From: JAVJSF01 sp040219555
GTDB taxonomy: Bacteria > Actinomycetota > Thermoleophilia > Miltoncostaeales > Miltoncostaeaceae
Assembly: GCA_040219555.1 (NCBI GenBank)
Contig: JAVJSF010000010.1
Location: 124,001 to 188,000 of the forward strand
Direction of reading: 5' to 3'
Length of the DNA stretch: 64,000 bases
The translations under genes and the position numbers were made by a program. Every line of letters starts with the position of its first letter. The stretch's first letter is position 1. The notes under the pieces were generated by a model, which saw nothing but the letters and a program-made list of their open reading frames with translations, was not told the origin of the DNA and did no database searches. Positions 1 through 8,487 of this stretch are shown in pieces.

Positions 1-504
1 GGGGAGATCGTCGACGGCCTGCAGGAGGTCGATGCGCGCCTGGCCGCGGCCGCCTCCCGTCCGCGCCTGCCCCTGCTGGTGAAGATCGCGCCCGATCTGG
101 CGCCCGCCGACGTCGACGCGGTGGTCGACCTGGCGTGCCGGCGGTCTCTGGCCGGCGTGATCGTGGCCAACACCACGCTCTCGCGCGACGGCCTGGCATC
201 CCCGCCGGCGCTGACCGGCCAGGCCGGCGGCCTCTCGGGTCTGCCCCTGCGCGCCCGCCGGACCGCCCTGGTGCGGCGGGTGGCCGAGCGGGCCGGCGGG
301 GCTCTTGCCGTCATCGGGGTGGGCGGGATCTTCACCGCCGACGACGCGTGGGAGACGCTCGCTGCCGGCGCCGACCTGGTTCAGGCCTACACGGGCTTCG
401 TCTACGGCGGGCCGTTCTGGGCCCGCCGGCTGGCGCGCGATCTCGTCCGGCGCATGGATCGCGAGGGCGTGGCTCACGTGGGCGACATCCCGCGCGCCCG
501 CTGA
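1..504 (+). CDS. pyrD: Dihydroorotate dehydrogenase (quinone), C-terminal part
   Basis: The reading frame is open from the first base, so the 5' end lies outside the window and 167 C-terminal residues remain. Class 2 dihydroorotate dehydrogenase oxidises dihydroorotate to orotate in pyrimidine synthesis, using FMN and passing electrons to quinone at the membrane. Visible motifs are LVKIAPDL near residue 26, the substrate-contacting IVANTTLSR, the glycine-rich GGLSGLPL, and the FMN-phosphate loop IGVGGIFTADDAWE. The gene is followed by about 200 bp of non-coding DNA before the phosphatase gene. Class 2 rather than class 1B is inferred from the KIAPDL and NTT motifs. Confidence 0.93.
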   Translation, partial: GEIVDGLQEVDARLAAAASRPRLPLLVKIAPDLAPADVDAVVDLACRRSLAGVIVANTTLSRDGLASPPALTGQAGGLSGLPLRARRTALVRRVAERAGGALAVIGVGGIFTADDAWETLAAGADLVQAYTGFVYGGPFWARRLARDLVRRMDREGVAHVGDIPRAR

Positions 505-701
505 GCGGCCCCGCTGCCGGCCCCGGGGGTGTCCTTGCGCCCCGACAGGCGTAGTGTCCCGGGGACGGCCCCCTCCGCGCGCCCGGCCGGCCCCGTCCTC
601 GCGCGCCTCCCGTTGCCCCGCAGCCGGCGCGGCCCCGCATGGGTCGTCCTCTCCATGAATCACGGATCCACCACCGCGATCGTCGCGCCGAGGCCCCACC
701 G

Positions 702-2303
702 GTGAGCCGGATGGGCCGTCGTCGCGCCTCCCTGCGCGGGCTGCTGGTGCGCCTGGTGCTGGTGCTCGCCCTCGTGCTGGGCGGCCTGATCTCCGTGGCG
801 GTCATCGGGACGGTCACCACCTCGCGCGACTACCGCGACGCCTCCGAGCGGGCCATCGGGCGCCAGGGCGCCGCCAACCGCTTCCTGATCACGATGCTCA
901 ACGCCCAGAGCCTCAACCGCGCCTACATCCTCCTGGCCCGCGGGGTGGACCTGCAGGCGTGGAACCAGGCGCGCGACCGCTTCGAGGGCGATCTGGAGTC
1001 GCTGCGCGCCGCCCTGGCGGGCGAGGAGGAACTGCTGGCCTCGGCGGACGCGGTCGAGCGCACCTCGGAGCTCTGGGAGCGCGAGGCCGTCGAATTGATC
1101 CGCCTGCGCCGCACCGGCGACCCCGAGGAGGCCATCCGCCGGGTGGACACCGGTCCCGGGGAGGCCCGCTTCAACGCCTTCCGCACCGAGCACCGCCTGC
1201 TGCTGGACCGCGTCGAGGAACAGCGGATGGCCGACCTCGCGCAGAGCGACCGCACGCGCCGGCTGGTGCTGGGCGGCATAGGCGGCGCGGCGCTGCTGGC
1301 GCTCGTGGTGGTCGCGATGGTGAGCCGCCAGGTGTGGATCCGGGTGAAGGTCCCGGTCGACCGGGTGGAGGCCGGTGTGACCCGGGTCACCATGGGGCGC
1401 CTGTCCGACCCGGTGGCCATCAACGACGACGCCGTGCGCGAGCTCGCCGCGCTCGCCCAGGGCTTCAACCAGATGCAGCGCGAGGTGCTGGAGGAGCGCG
1501 AGGCGGTGCTCCGCTCGGCCCGTCGCGACGAGGCTCAGCGCACCGAGCGCCAGCTGTGGGAGACGGTCCAGAAGGGTCTGCTGCCCTCCCGGCTGCCCTC
1601 GCCGCCCGGCTACCGGCTGACCGCGCGCTACCGCTCGGCCGACCGGGAGCTGCTGGTGGGGGGCGACTTCTACGACGGCAAGGTGCTCCCCGACGGCAGC
1701 CTGGCGATCATGGTGGGCGACATGGCCGGCCACGGCGCCGGCGCCGCCGCCCAGGCCGCGGGCCTCCGCTTCGGCTGGCGCACCCTGATGTCGGTCGATC
1801 CCGAGCCGGGCGCGGTGATGGCCGGGCTCAATGCCCAGATGGGCTCGCCCGAGCAGCGCTCGGACGGGATCTTCGCCTCGGTCATCCACGTGCTGGTGCG
1901 TCCCGACGGCGAGCTGCGGTTCGCGGTGGCCGGGCACCCGCCGCCCCTCCTGCTCACACCCGGTCGCTGCCGCGTGCTCACGCCGGCCGCGCCCGGCCCG
2001 CTGCTGGGGGTCTTCGACCACGCCGAGTGGCCGGTCACCCGCGGCATGCTGCCGCGTGGTGGGACGCTCTTCCTGTACACCGACGGCCTCGTGGAGGCGC
2101 GTCGTGGCAGCGACCTGTTCGGCAGCGAGCGGGCCTGCGAGGTGCTGGCCGCCGAGTGGCGCTCGGCCATCCAGCTGCGCGTGCGCCGGCTCATCCGCGC
2201 CGCCCGCCGCCACGAGAACGAGCAGTTGCGCGACGACGTGGTGGTGCTGGCGGTCGAGCGACCGGCCTTCCCGGAGGACCGCCCCACCGGCGGACCCGGG
2301 TAG
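702..2303 (+). CDS. Membrane-anchored SpoIIE-type PP2C phosphatase with HAMP domain
   Basis: Likely a signal-controlled serine/threonine phosphatase acting on anti-sigma or anti-anti-sigma partners; this is a family role, and no partner gene is nearby. The start is placed at GTG 702, with ATG 711 in frame as an alternative; the open frame continues back to 639 but the extra residues look non-coding. From 702 the protein is 533 residues. A first membrane helix spans about 14-40, an extracytoplasmic helical region resembling CHASE3/4HB sensors about 41-186, and a second membrane helix about 187-207. A HAMP-like linker follows, then the PP2C domain from about 303. Metal-binding and core motifs are GGDFYD, GDMAGHGAGAAA, GHPPPLLL and LYTDGLVEAR. 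A possible -10 (TAGTGT) lies at 551-556. Confidence 0.85.
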   Translation: MSRMGRRRASLRGLLVRLVLVLALVLGGLISVAVIGTVTTSRDYRDASERAIGRQGAANRFLITMLNAQSLNRAYILLARGVDLQAWNQARDRFEGDLESLRAALAGEEELLASADAVERTSELWEREAVELIRLRRTGDPEEAIRRVDTGPGEARFNAFRTEHRLLLDRVEEQRMADLAQSDRTRRLVLGGIGGAALLALVVVAMVSRQVWIRVKVPVDRVEAGVTRVTMGRLSDPVAINDDAVRELAALAQGFNQMQREVLEEREAVLRSARRDEAQRTERQLWETVQKGLLPSRLPSPPGYRLTARYRSADRELLVGGDFYDGKVLPDGSLAIMVGDMAGHGAGAAAQAAGLRFGWRTLMSVDPEPGAVMAGLNAQMGSPEQRSDGIFASVIHVLVRPDGELRFAVAGHPPPLLLTPGRCRVLTPAAPGPLLGVFDHAEWPVTRGMLPRGGTLFLYTDGLVEARRGSDLFGSERACEVLAAEWRSAIQLRVRRLIRAARRHENEQLRDDVVVLAVERPAFPEDRPTGGPG

Positions 2304-2311
2304 CGCGGGCC

Positions 2312-3328
2312 TCAGGCCAGGAAGCTCACACGGTGGGCGCGGGCGTCGGCCGCGCGGGCCTGCTCGACGGTGAGAGCGCCGCAGCCCACCAGCAGGTCGT
2401 GCTCGGCGCGCAGGCGGGTGCCGATCATCTCCGGCCCGTCGGTGGCCACCACCAGCGGCACGCCGGCGTCCTGCAGGGTGGCCACCACCTCGGCCAACTG
2501 GGCCTCGTCGCGCAGGGCACCGGTGCGCAGGTTGCTTGTGGGGCAGATCTCCAGCACCACCTCGCGCCGGGCCAGCTCCTCCATCAGCGAGGGGTCGCGC
2601 GAGGCCACGATGCCGTGCCCGATGCGGTCCACGCCCAGCTCCAGCACCTCGCGCATCTCGCGCAGGTGCGGCCCGGGGTCGGCCGCGTTCACGCCCTCCT
2701 CGCCCACGTGGAAGGTCACCCCCAGGCCGGCGTCGCGGGCGCGCTCCACCAGCGGCGCCAGTAGCCGGTAGGGGTGGGGCGGGGGCAGGTCGGGTGGGCG
2801 CGGGCCGCCGATGTCGATGGCCACCACCCCCCGGCCGCGGAAGCGCACCGCGCGCTCCACCACCGCGGCGTTGAGGTGGTGGGGGAAGGTGCGGTCCATC
2901 ATCAGGGTGATGCCGGCGCGCACCGGGTACTCGAGGCAGGCCCGGTCGACCCCGTGGACGGCGGCCAGGACGATGGAGTCCAGGTCGCGCTCGCCGCCGC
3001 GGTTGCGCTTGGCCGGGTTGAAGCGCACCTCGTGGGTCGTGATCCGCTGGGCGCGGTACGCGCCGCCGATCATCCCGCGCACGGAGCGGAACACCCCCTC
3101 GGGGCTGCTCTGGATCAGCTCGGTCAGGCCGTACACCCGGTCGAGCCCGTCGATGCCCCGGGTGCCGCCGCTCACGTTGGTGGCGGCGGCGAACTCCCAG
3201 TAGTCGGCGTAGGGAAGCTTGATCCCCTGCTCGTGTGCCAGCTCCCACATCGTGGCCGCGTCCACGCCCCCGCCCAGGTGGGCATGGAGCTCGGCCAGCT
3301 GCTCCTCGGGGGCGAAGACCGGCGGCAC
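2312..3328 (-). CDS. Adenosine deaminase family protein
   Basis: Amidohydrolase-fold enzyme that probably deaminates adenosine or a related purine nucleoside. The GTG at 3328 is 12 nt after the glutaredoxin stop and gives 338 residues, the normal family length; the longer open frame from 3463 would overlap grx by over 120 nt. Zinc and catalytic motifs are AELHAHLGG near the N terminus, FHVGEEG (catalytic Glu), RIGHGI and EICPTSN. The last zinc motif reads VATDGPEM, whereas classic adenosine deaminases have TDDP, so the metal Asp is kept but the second Asp is Gly. The exact substrate is therefore uncertain. It is third in an apparent bolA-grx-deaminase operon. Confidence 0.82.
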   Translation of the reverse strand: MPPVFAPEEQLAELHAHLGGGVDAATMWELAHEQGIKLPYADYWEFAAATNVSGGTRGIDGLDRVYGLTELIQSSPEGVFRSVRGMIGGAYRAQRITTHEVRFNPAKRNRGGERDLDSIVLAAVHGVDRACLEYPVRAGITLMMDRTFPHHLNAAVVERAVRFRGRGVVAIDIGGPRPPDLPPPHPYRLLAPLVERARDAGLGVTFHVGEEGVNAADPGPHLREMREVLELGVDRIGHGIVASRDPSLMEELARREVVLEICPTSNLRTGALRDEAQLAEVVATLQDAGVPLVVATDGPEMIGTRLRAEHDLLVGCGALTVEQARAADARAHRVSFLA

Positions 3329-3339
3329 GACCGACCCGC

Positions 3340-3678
3340 TCAGCTCGCGGCGCCCACCACCGGCTGCAGCTCGCCCGACTGGTACATCTCGGTCACGATG
3401 TCGCAGCCGCCCACCAGCTCGCCGTCGACGAACAGCTGGGGGATCGTCGGCCAGTTCGACCATCCCGACAGCACCTGGCGCAGGCGGGGGTCGGGGAGGA
3501 TGTCGCGCGCGCCGTACTCCACGCCCAGGTGGTTCAGGATCTGCACCACCTGGTTCGAGAAGCCGCAGCGCGGCATGTCCGGGGTGCCCTTCAGGTACAG
3601 GAACACCTTGTTGGCGGCCACCTCGGAGGTGATCTGCTCGAGGATCTGGTCTTCGGACAGGGTCAGGGTGTCGCTCAT
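3340..3678 (-). CDS. grxD: Monothiol glutaredoxin, Grx4 type
   Basis: A 112-residue CGFS-type monothiol glutaredoxin. The active-site Cys is in MPRCGFS at residues 38-41, preceded by the glutathione-binding lysine region KVFLYLKGTPD and followed by the conserved TIPQLFVDGELVGGCD segment. Such proteins bind a [2Fe-2S] cluster with glutathione and transfer or deliver it, usually paired with a BolA protein. Here the bolA-like gene lies directly upstream and overlaps by 4 nt (ATGA), which fits co-translation and complex formation. The length is normal for a stand-alone monothiol glutaredoxin. Confidence 0.95.
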   Translation of the reverse strand: MSDTLTLSEDQILEQITSEVAANKVFLYLKGTPDMPRCGFSNQVVQILNHLGVEYGARDILPDPRLRQVLSGWSNWPTIPQLFVDGELVGGCDIVTEMYQSGELQPVVGAAS

Positions 3679-3911
3679 GTCGTCTCCGGTGCGCGTGTGC
3701 GTAGTGCCAGGGCGTGGATGCTGCCGTCGTCGATCCGGTGCTGGACAGCGGCGTACACCAGCCGGTGCTGGGCCAGACGGGGGATGCCGTCGAACTGGGG
3801 CGCCACCACCTGGGCGGCCAGGTGGTCTCCGCCGCCCTGGTCGATGATCTCGGCGCTCGCCCCGGGCAGGGCCGCCTCGATGAGGGTCTTCAGTTCCGCG
3901 AGGTCTGCCAT
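3675..3911 (-). CDS. BolA family protein
   Basis: A 78-residue BolA/IbaG-like protein. The family core is visible as LIEAALPGASAEIIDQGG, then HLAAQVVAPQFDGIPRLAQHRLVYAAV, ending in IHALALRTRAPE. BolA proteins form [2Fe-2S] heterocomplexes with CGFS glutaredoxins and take part in iron-sulfur cluster delivery. The gene is first in the operon and its stop overlaps the glutaredoxin start by 4 nt. The family's conserved C-terminal His is present in SIHALAL. A TAAGGT hexamer 6 nt before the ATG may be a -10 of a leaderless transcript. Confidence 0.93.
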   Translation of the reverse strand: MADLAELKTLIEAALPGASAEIIDQGGGDHLAAQVVAPQFDGIPRLAQHRLVYAAVQHRIDDGSIHALALRTRAPETT

Positions 3912-3917
3912 GGCCCC

Positions 3918-3923
3918 ACCTTA
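3918..3923 (-). promoter_or_regulatory. Candidate -10 of the bolA operon (leaderless)
   Basis: On the minus strand TAAGGT lies 6 nt before the ATG at 3911. The same bases could be read as a weak Shine-Dalgarno (AAGGTG), so this is one of the less certain members of the leaderless set. No clear -35 is visible. Confidence 0.4.
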
Positions 3924-3954
3924 GCGCCCGCCCCGCGCGGGGGGCCGGAGGCGC

Positions 3955-6018
3955 TCACGCCTCGGCCGACAGCGCCGCGGTCACCTCCTCCGCGGTGGTG
4001 ACCGGCGCCCGGCACGCGAAGTCGTGGCAGACGTAGGCCGCAGCGCGCCCGTCCACGGTGCCCCGCCCGGCCAGCAGCGGGACGGCGGCCACGGTGGCCT
4101 CGTCCTCCGGGTCGCCGACCACCAGCACGTCGTGCGGGCCCAGGGCCCCCTCCGCCGCAGTCGCCAGCGACGCGCGCCCCTCGTCGTCGGGGGCGCCCAC
4201 CACCACCACCTGCCGGCGCTCGGCCACCACCCGGTCCACGGCCGCCAGCGCGGCGCCGAAGGCGTGGGGGACGCGTGCCATGTCCTCGCGTACCCGCGCC
4301 AGGGCCGTCAGCGCCCGCTCCTGCATGGCGGGCTCAAGAGTCAGGTCGGCCAGTCGCAGCAGCACGGAGGCCGCCAGCGAGTTGCCGCTCGGGGTGGGGT
4401 GGTCCTCCACGTCGCGCGTGCGCGCCAGCAACTCCTCGGCGTCGGAGCCGGTGTAGTAGAAGCCGCCCTCGCCGTCGTCGAACAGGTCCAGCATCCGCTC
4501 GGCCAGGGTCCGCGCCTCGGTCAGCCAGCGAGCCTGGTGCGTGGCGGCGAACAGGCACAGCAGCCCGTGCGCCAGCGCGGCATGGTCGTCCAGCATCCCG
4601 AGCCCGGTGGTGCGCCCGCCCATGTGCGTCCGGTGCAGTCGTCCGTCGACCACGAGCACATCGAGCACGAAGGCCGCCGCCGCCGAGGCGGCGTCCACGA
4701 AGTCCATGCGGTCCAGCAGCCGGCCGGCGTCGGCCAGGCCGGCGATGGCCAGGCCGTTCCAGGCCGCGATCACCTTGTCGTCGCGGGCCGGCCGGGGCCG
4801 CCGGCTACGCGCCGCGTACATCGTGGCGCGCGCCTGCTCGAGCAGCGGCATCGCGTCCGTGCCCAGCTGACGCGACAGATCGGCCAGGCGGATCACCGGG
4901 CGCAGGATGGTGGTGTTGCCCTCGAAGTTGCCCTCGGGCGTGACCCCGTAGCGCAGCGCGATCGCGCGGGCCTGGTCCGGGGGCAGCAGATCCGCCAGCT
5001 GCTGCGGGGTCCAGACGAAAAAGGCGCCCTCGCCCTCCTCGGTGTCGGCGTCCTGGGCCGCCGCGAAGGGCCCGCCGGGCAGGCGCATCTCGCGCAGAAG
5101 GTAGTCGAAGCAGCCCTTGGCCACGCGGATGTGGTCGGGCTGCCCGGTGGCCCGGTGGGCCAGCGCGTAGGCGCGCCCGATCAGCGCGTTGTCGTAGAGC
5201 ATCTTCTCGAAGTGGGGCACCAGCCACTGCCCGTCCACGGTGTAGCGGTGGAAGCCCCCGCCCAGCTGGTCATGGATGCCGCCCGCCGACATCCGAGCCA
5301 GCGTGAGGTCGAGCATCTCCGCCGCGTGCCGGTCGCCACCCGGGCGCATCGCGCGGACCGCCAGGAACTCCAGCGCCAGCGACGGCGGGAACTTGGGCGC
5401 CCCGCCGAAGCCCCCCTGCAGCGGATCCAGCTGGCGGGCCAGCCCCAGCATCGCGTCGTCCAGCAACGACGCGTCCAGGCCGCCGTCGCCGATGCCCTCC
5501 CGCGGCCCGCGTTCGGCGGCCGCCCGCAGGCGGGTCGTCGCCCGCTCGGCCTGGGCCTGTACCTCGTCGGGCCGCTCGCGATAGGCCTCGGCCAGCGCCG
5601 CGCAGAGGTCGCCGAAGCCCGGCATGCCGCCGCGCGGCTCGCGCGGGAAGTAGGTCCCCGCGTAGAACGGGCGCCCGTCCGGGGTGATGAAGACGGTCAT
5701 GGGCCAGCCGCCGCTGCCGGTGAGGGCAAGGGTGGCCTGCATGTAGAGCGCGTCCACGTCCGGGCGCTCCTCGCGGTCCACCTTGACGCAGACGAAGTGC
5801 TCGTTCATCACGGCCGCGGTGGCCGGGTCCTCGAACGACTCGTGCGCCATCACGTGGCACCAGTGGCACGCCGAGTAGCCGATCGACAGCAGGATCGGCC
5901 GGTCCTCGGCACGGGCCCGGGCGAGCGCCTCCTCCCCCCACGGGTACCAGTCGACCGGGTTGTCGGCGTGCTGGCGCAGGTACAGGCTGGGCTCTGCGGC
6001 GAGGCGGTTCATGGCCAT
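3955..6018 (-). CDS. Thioredoxin-fold/six-hairpin glycosidase-like protein (YyaL/SPATA20, DUF255)
   Basis: A cytosolic protein of the YyaL family; the biochemical role is not established. The N-terminal thioredoxin-like domain begins with the signature NRLAAEPSLYLRQHADNP and carries a CHWC motif at residues 51-54. The middle and C-terminal parts resemble an alpha/alpha six-hairpin fold (GGGFHRYTVDGQWLVPHFE, HPTPSGNSLAA). The ATG at 6018 gives 687 residues; the ATG at 6012 (MNRLAAE) matches the family start equally well. The open frame back to 6264 runs into the divergent J-domain gene and is unlikely. A possible -10 (TATCCT) is at 6043-6048 on this strand. Confidence 0.9.
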   Translation of the reverse strand: MAMNRLAAEPSLYLRQHADNPVDWYPWGEEALARARAEDRPILLSIGYSACHWCHVMAHESFEDPATAAVMNEHFVCVKVDREERPDVDALYMQATLALTGSGGWPMTVFITPDGRPFYAGTYFPREPRGGMPGFGDLCAALAEAYRERPDEVQAQAERATTRLRAAAERGPREGIGDGGLDASLLDDAMLGLARQLDPLQGGFGGAPKFPPSLALEFLAVRAMRPGGDRHAAEMLDLTLARMSAGGIHDQLGGGFHRYTVDGQWLVPHFEKMLYDNALIGRAYALAHRATGQPDHIRVAKGCFDYLLREMRLPGGPFAAAQDADTEEGEGAFFVWTPQQLADLLPPDQARAIALRYGVTPEGNFEGNTTILRPVIRLADLSRQLGTDAMPLLEQARATMYAARSRRPRPARDDKVIAAWNGLAIAGLADAGRLLDRMDFVDAASAAAAFVLDVLVVDGRLHRTHMGGRTTGLGMLDDHAALAHGLLCLFAATHQARWLTEARTLAERMLDLFDDGEGGFYYTGSDAEELLARTRDVEDHPTPSGNSLAASVLLRLADLTLEPAMQERALTALARVREDMARVPHAFGAALAAVDRVVAERRQVVVVGAPDDEGRASLATAAEGALGPHDVLVVGDPEDEATVAAVPLLAGRGTVDGRAAAYVCHDFACRAPVTTAEEVTAALSAEA

Positions 6019-6087
6019 CCGGGGGTCGGGGTCTCCGCGCGCAGGATAGTGGCGGCGCACTGCGCGGCGGCCCGTGGGGGGCTCCGC

Positions 6088-6093
6088 TACCGT
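6088..6093 (+). promoter_or_regulatory. Candidate -10 of the J-domain gene (leaderless)
   Basis: TACCGT ends 7 nt before the ATG at 6101 and no Shine-Dalgarno sequence is visible. This spacing would place the transcription start at or next to the A of the start codon. Confidence 0.55.
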
Positions 6094-6100
6094 GAGCGCG

Positions 6101-7213
6101 ATGGAGCCGTCCCAGCCCGCGCCCCCGCACCCCTCCGCCGACGCATTCGCCGCCGCGGTGGGCCCCGTGCCGGCTCGCGGCGAGGAGGCGCGCTGGCGCC
6201 AGGTGGCGCTGCTGTCGGCCGCACGGGCGTTGGGGGGCGAGGGGCGCGGCGCCCTCGACCTCACGAGCCTCCTCGCCGGGTTCGATCACCCCGGGGCGGC
6301 GGCCGAGGCGCTCGGGTCGGCAGACCCGGAGGACCCCTGGACCCTGTGGTGGCAGGTGATCGTGGGCGGCCAGGCCGGCGACCTGGCGCCGCTGGCGGGC
6401 GCCGGCGAGCACGCCGAGGCGCTGCGGAGCGGGCCCCCCGACGCCCGTGAGGTGGGCCGGCGCCTGGCGGACCTCACCGACGAGGTGGCGGCGATGTCCG
6501 GCGAGCCCAGCGGCGATCGCGCCCGCTTCGTGGTGCTGGGGCACCGGTCGCGTCCGGTGCGCCGGATGCTGCTGGGCGGCCGCTCCTCGGCCACGTTCCT
6601 GGTGGACCCGGGCTGGGACTCGGTGCGCCTGATCCGCTTCGGGCCCGCCGCCGGGACGGCTCTGGGCAACCGGGCGCTGCTGAGCCCGCTGGAGATGCTC
6701 GCCGCCGTGCGCCGCGGCGACTCGGGCCCGGACTGGGACGTCCCCCCCGACCAGGCGCCGCCGATCGCTCCGTCGCGCCTGCTGGACGCGCTGCGCGAGG
6801 ACGTGGGCGCACGCGACCGGCGCCTGATGGAGCTGGCCCGGGAGGTGGCCGACGAGCGCGAGCGGCTGCGCGAGGAACGCCAGGCGGTGGCCGAGGAGCG
6901 CGAGCGGCTCGACTTCGAGGCCGCGGCCGCCCGGCGGCGCCCCCGCCAGGAGCCCCCGCCCCCGGCACCCGCGCCCCTGGAGGAGTTGGACGCCCCTCGA
7001 ACGCGCGCCGAGGCGTTGTCGCTGCTGGGCCTCCCGCCCGCCGCGGGCGCCGACCAGGTGGAGCGGGCGTGGCGAGAGCAGGTGGTGCGGTGTCACCCGG
7101 ACCGCGTCGCGGAGTTGCACCCGGCCATCCGCGCGCGGGCGGCCGGGCTGACGGTGGCGCTCAACCGGGCGCGCGACCTGCTGATGGGGGCCGGTACCGC
7201 CCGCAGGCGCTGA
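6101..7213 (+). CDS. J-domain protein with C-terminal DnaJ domain
   Basis: A 370-residue protein whose only recognisable domain is a C-terminal J domain at about 301-368, with the HPD tripeptide at 332-334 (CHPDRV). The order is opposite to DnaJ itself, which has an N-terminal J domain, and there is no Gly/Phe or zinc-finger region. The N-terminal 240 residues are not recognised. A charged, Arg/Glu-rich stretch at about 225-285 is predicted by eye to be a coiled coil, and a Pro-rich linker precedes the J domain. It probably recruits an Hsp70 to a specific client. Start ATG 6101 is chosen because a -10-like hexamer lies 7 nt upstream. Confidence 0.8.
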   Translation: MEPSQPAPPHPSADAFAAAVGPVPARGEEARWRQVALLSAARALGGEGRGALDLTSLLAGFDHPGAAAEALGSADPEDPWTLWWQVIVGGQAGDLAPLAGAGEHAEALRSGPPDAREVGRRLADLTDEVAAMSGEPSGDRARFVVLGHRSRPVRRMLLGGRSSATFLVDPGWDSVRLIRFGPAAGTALGNRALLSPLEMLAAVRRGDSGPDWDVPPDQAPPIAPSRLLDALREDVGARDRRLMELAREVADERERLREERQAVAEERERLDFEAAAARRRPRQEPPPPAPAPLEELDAPRTRAEALSLLGLPPAAGADQVERAWREQVVRCHPDRVAELHPAIRARAAGLTVALNRARDLLMGAGTARRR

Positions 7214-7285
7214 GCCGGGCCGGGCGGCGCGCGGACCCCATCCGCCCGGCCGGTCGGCGGGGCCGCGATGCCGCCGGCGCGGTTC

Positions 7286-8425
7286 CTACTGCAGGACCCG
7301 GGCGATGCCGAGGGTCGGCGTGTCCGGCCCCACCAGGCCGGCCAGCGGACCCACCAGGATGCCGACGGTGCTCAGCAGGCTGGCCAGGGTTCCGGTCGGC
7401 ACCAGCTGCAGCACGCCGCCGCCCAGGTCGACGGCGGTGAACAGGGTTGCGGGGTCGGCGCCCGGCCCGTTCAGGATCGCCAGGACCGGCGACAGAAGGG
7501 GCTGCAAGATGGCTCCCAGCAGCGGCACCGACCCCACGATCTCGCTGAGGGTGGTGCCGATGGCGGCGGGGTCGAGCCCGACGCACAGCACCCCGGTGGC
7601 CTGGCAGGCGAGCCCGGTCAGGTCGCTCAGCGGGACGATCTGGATGACGGCGGGGAGTGTGCTTCCCAGCGTGCCGCTCAGGTCGATGGGCAGCGCGGCC
7701 ATCACCCCGCCCGGGGCCAGCAACGACTGCACGGCGCTCGGCGCCGGCGGAGGGGGCGGAGGCGGCGGCTGAGGCGTGGTGCCGCCATCGCCCGGACCCG
7801 GACCCGGTGCCGGCGCGGGAGCCGGGGCGGCCGGCGGCGCGGGCGCCGGTGCGGGCGCGGCGGCGGGTGCCGGCGCGCTCACGGGAGCCGGAGAAGGTGC
7901 GGGCGCGGGGGCCGGTGCGGGTGCCCTCCGGACCGGGACCGGCGCGCAGGCGGCGGCCGCCCGGGCCAGGCGCGCGGTCGCCGCGCCGAGGCGCGCCGTG
8001 CGCACGCGCAACTGAGCCGGTCGCGCGGTGCTGGTCCCGCGCAGCGCCGCGGTGCGGATGCCGTTGGTGGCACGCAGAGTCCTGGCGGCGGCGGGGCAGC
8101 GCACCGCGACGCGCTGGGCGCGCGCGTAACGGGCCCCGGCCACGCGCAGCGCCCGCAGGCGCACCGTTCGCGCGCGTCGCAGGGCGATCAGCTTCTTCTT
8201 GGCGCGGATCTTGCGCACCCGCTCGCGCTTCGCCCGGGCGCTTTCTGCGGCCCGGGCCCTCGTCCTCGCGGCGGCGCCCTGGGGGGCGGCGTGGGCCGCC
8301 TGTCCCGCTGCCTGCGCGACGGCCGGGGCGGGGTCCGCCGGGCTCGCGCCCGCGGCCACCGCGCCGCCCGCCAGCATGGCGCCCGCGGCGACCAGCGCGG
8401 CTGCGGGTGTCCCGATACCTCTCAT
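7286..8425 (-). CDS. Secreted Ala/Pro-rich protein of unknown function (paralogue 1)
   Basis: Not recognised. The 379-residue product starts with a signal peptide (MRGIGTPAAALVAAGAMLAG), supported by a strong GGGAGG Shine-Dalgarno sequence 5 nt before the ATG. A very basic Arg/Ala-rich helical region follows at about 45-170. A long Ala-Pro low-complexity linker runs from about 172 to 235 and includes a run of prolines. The hydrophobic C-terminal domain of about 140 residues contains LPIDLSGTLGSTLP, a Cys pair bracketing ATGVL (LACQATGVLCVGLDP), and VDLGGGVLQLVPTG. The same architecture and C-terminal motifs recur in the adjacent gene, so the pair arose by duplication. A cell-surface or envelope role is inferred only from secretion and composition. 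Confidence 0.75.
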   Translation of the reverse strand: MRGIGTPAAALVAAGAMLAGGAVAAGASPADPAPAVAQAAGQAAHAAPQGAAARTRARAAESARAKRERVRKIRAKKKLIALRRARTVRLRALRVAGARYARAQRVAVRCPAAARTLRATNGIRTAALRGTSTARPAQLRVRTARLGAATARLARAAAACAPVPVRRAPAPAPAPAPSPAPVSAPAPAAAPAPAPAPPAAPAPAPAPGPGPGDGGTTPQPPPPPPPPAPSAVQSLLAPGGVMAALPIDLSGTLGSTLPAVIQIVPLSDLTGLACQATGVLCVGLDPAAIGTTLSEIVGSVPLLGAILQPLLSPVLAILNGPGADPATLFTAVDLGGGVLQLVPTGTLASLLSTVGILVGPLAGLVGPDTPTLGIARVLQ

Positions 8426-8455
8426 CGTCCCCTCCCGGGGGTCATCGGTCGTGGA

Positions 8456-8476
8456 CCCGCCGGCGGCGCCGGCGGG
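8456..8476 (-). terminator. Perfect hairpin between the two secreted-protein genes
   Basis: CCCGCCGGC and GCCGGCGGG form a perfect 9-bp stem around a 3-nt loop, just downstream of the stop of the upstream gene on the minus strand. No T-run follows, so it may be a weak terminator or an mRNA-stabilising structure rather than a classical terminator. Confidence 0.45.
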
Positions 8477-8487
8477 AGGGGGTGGCG

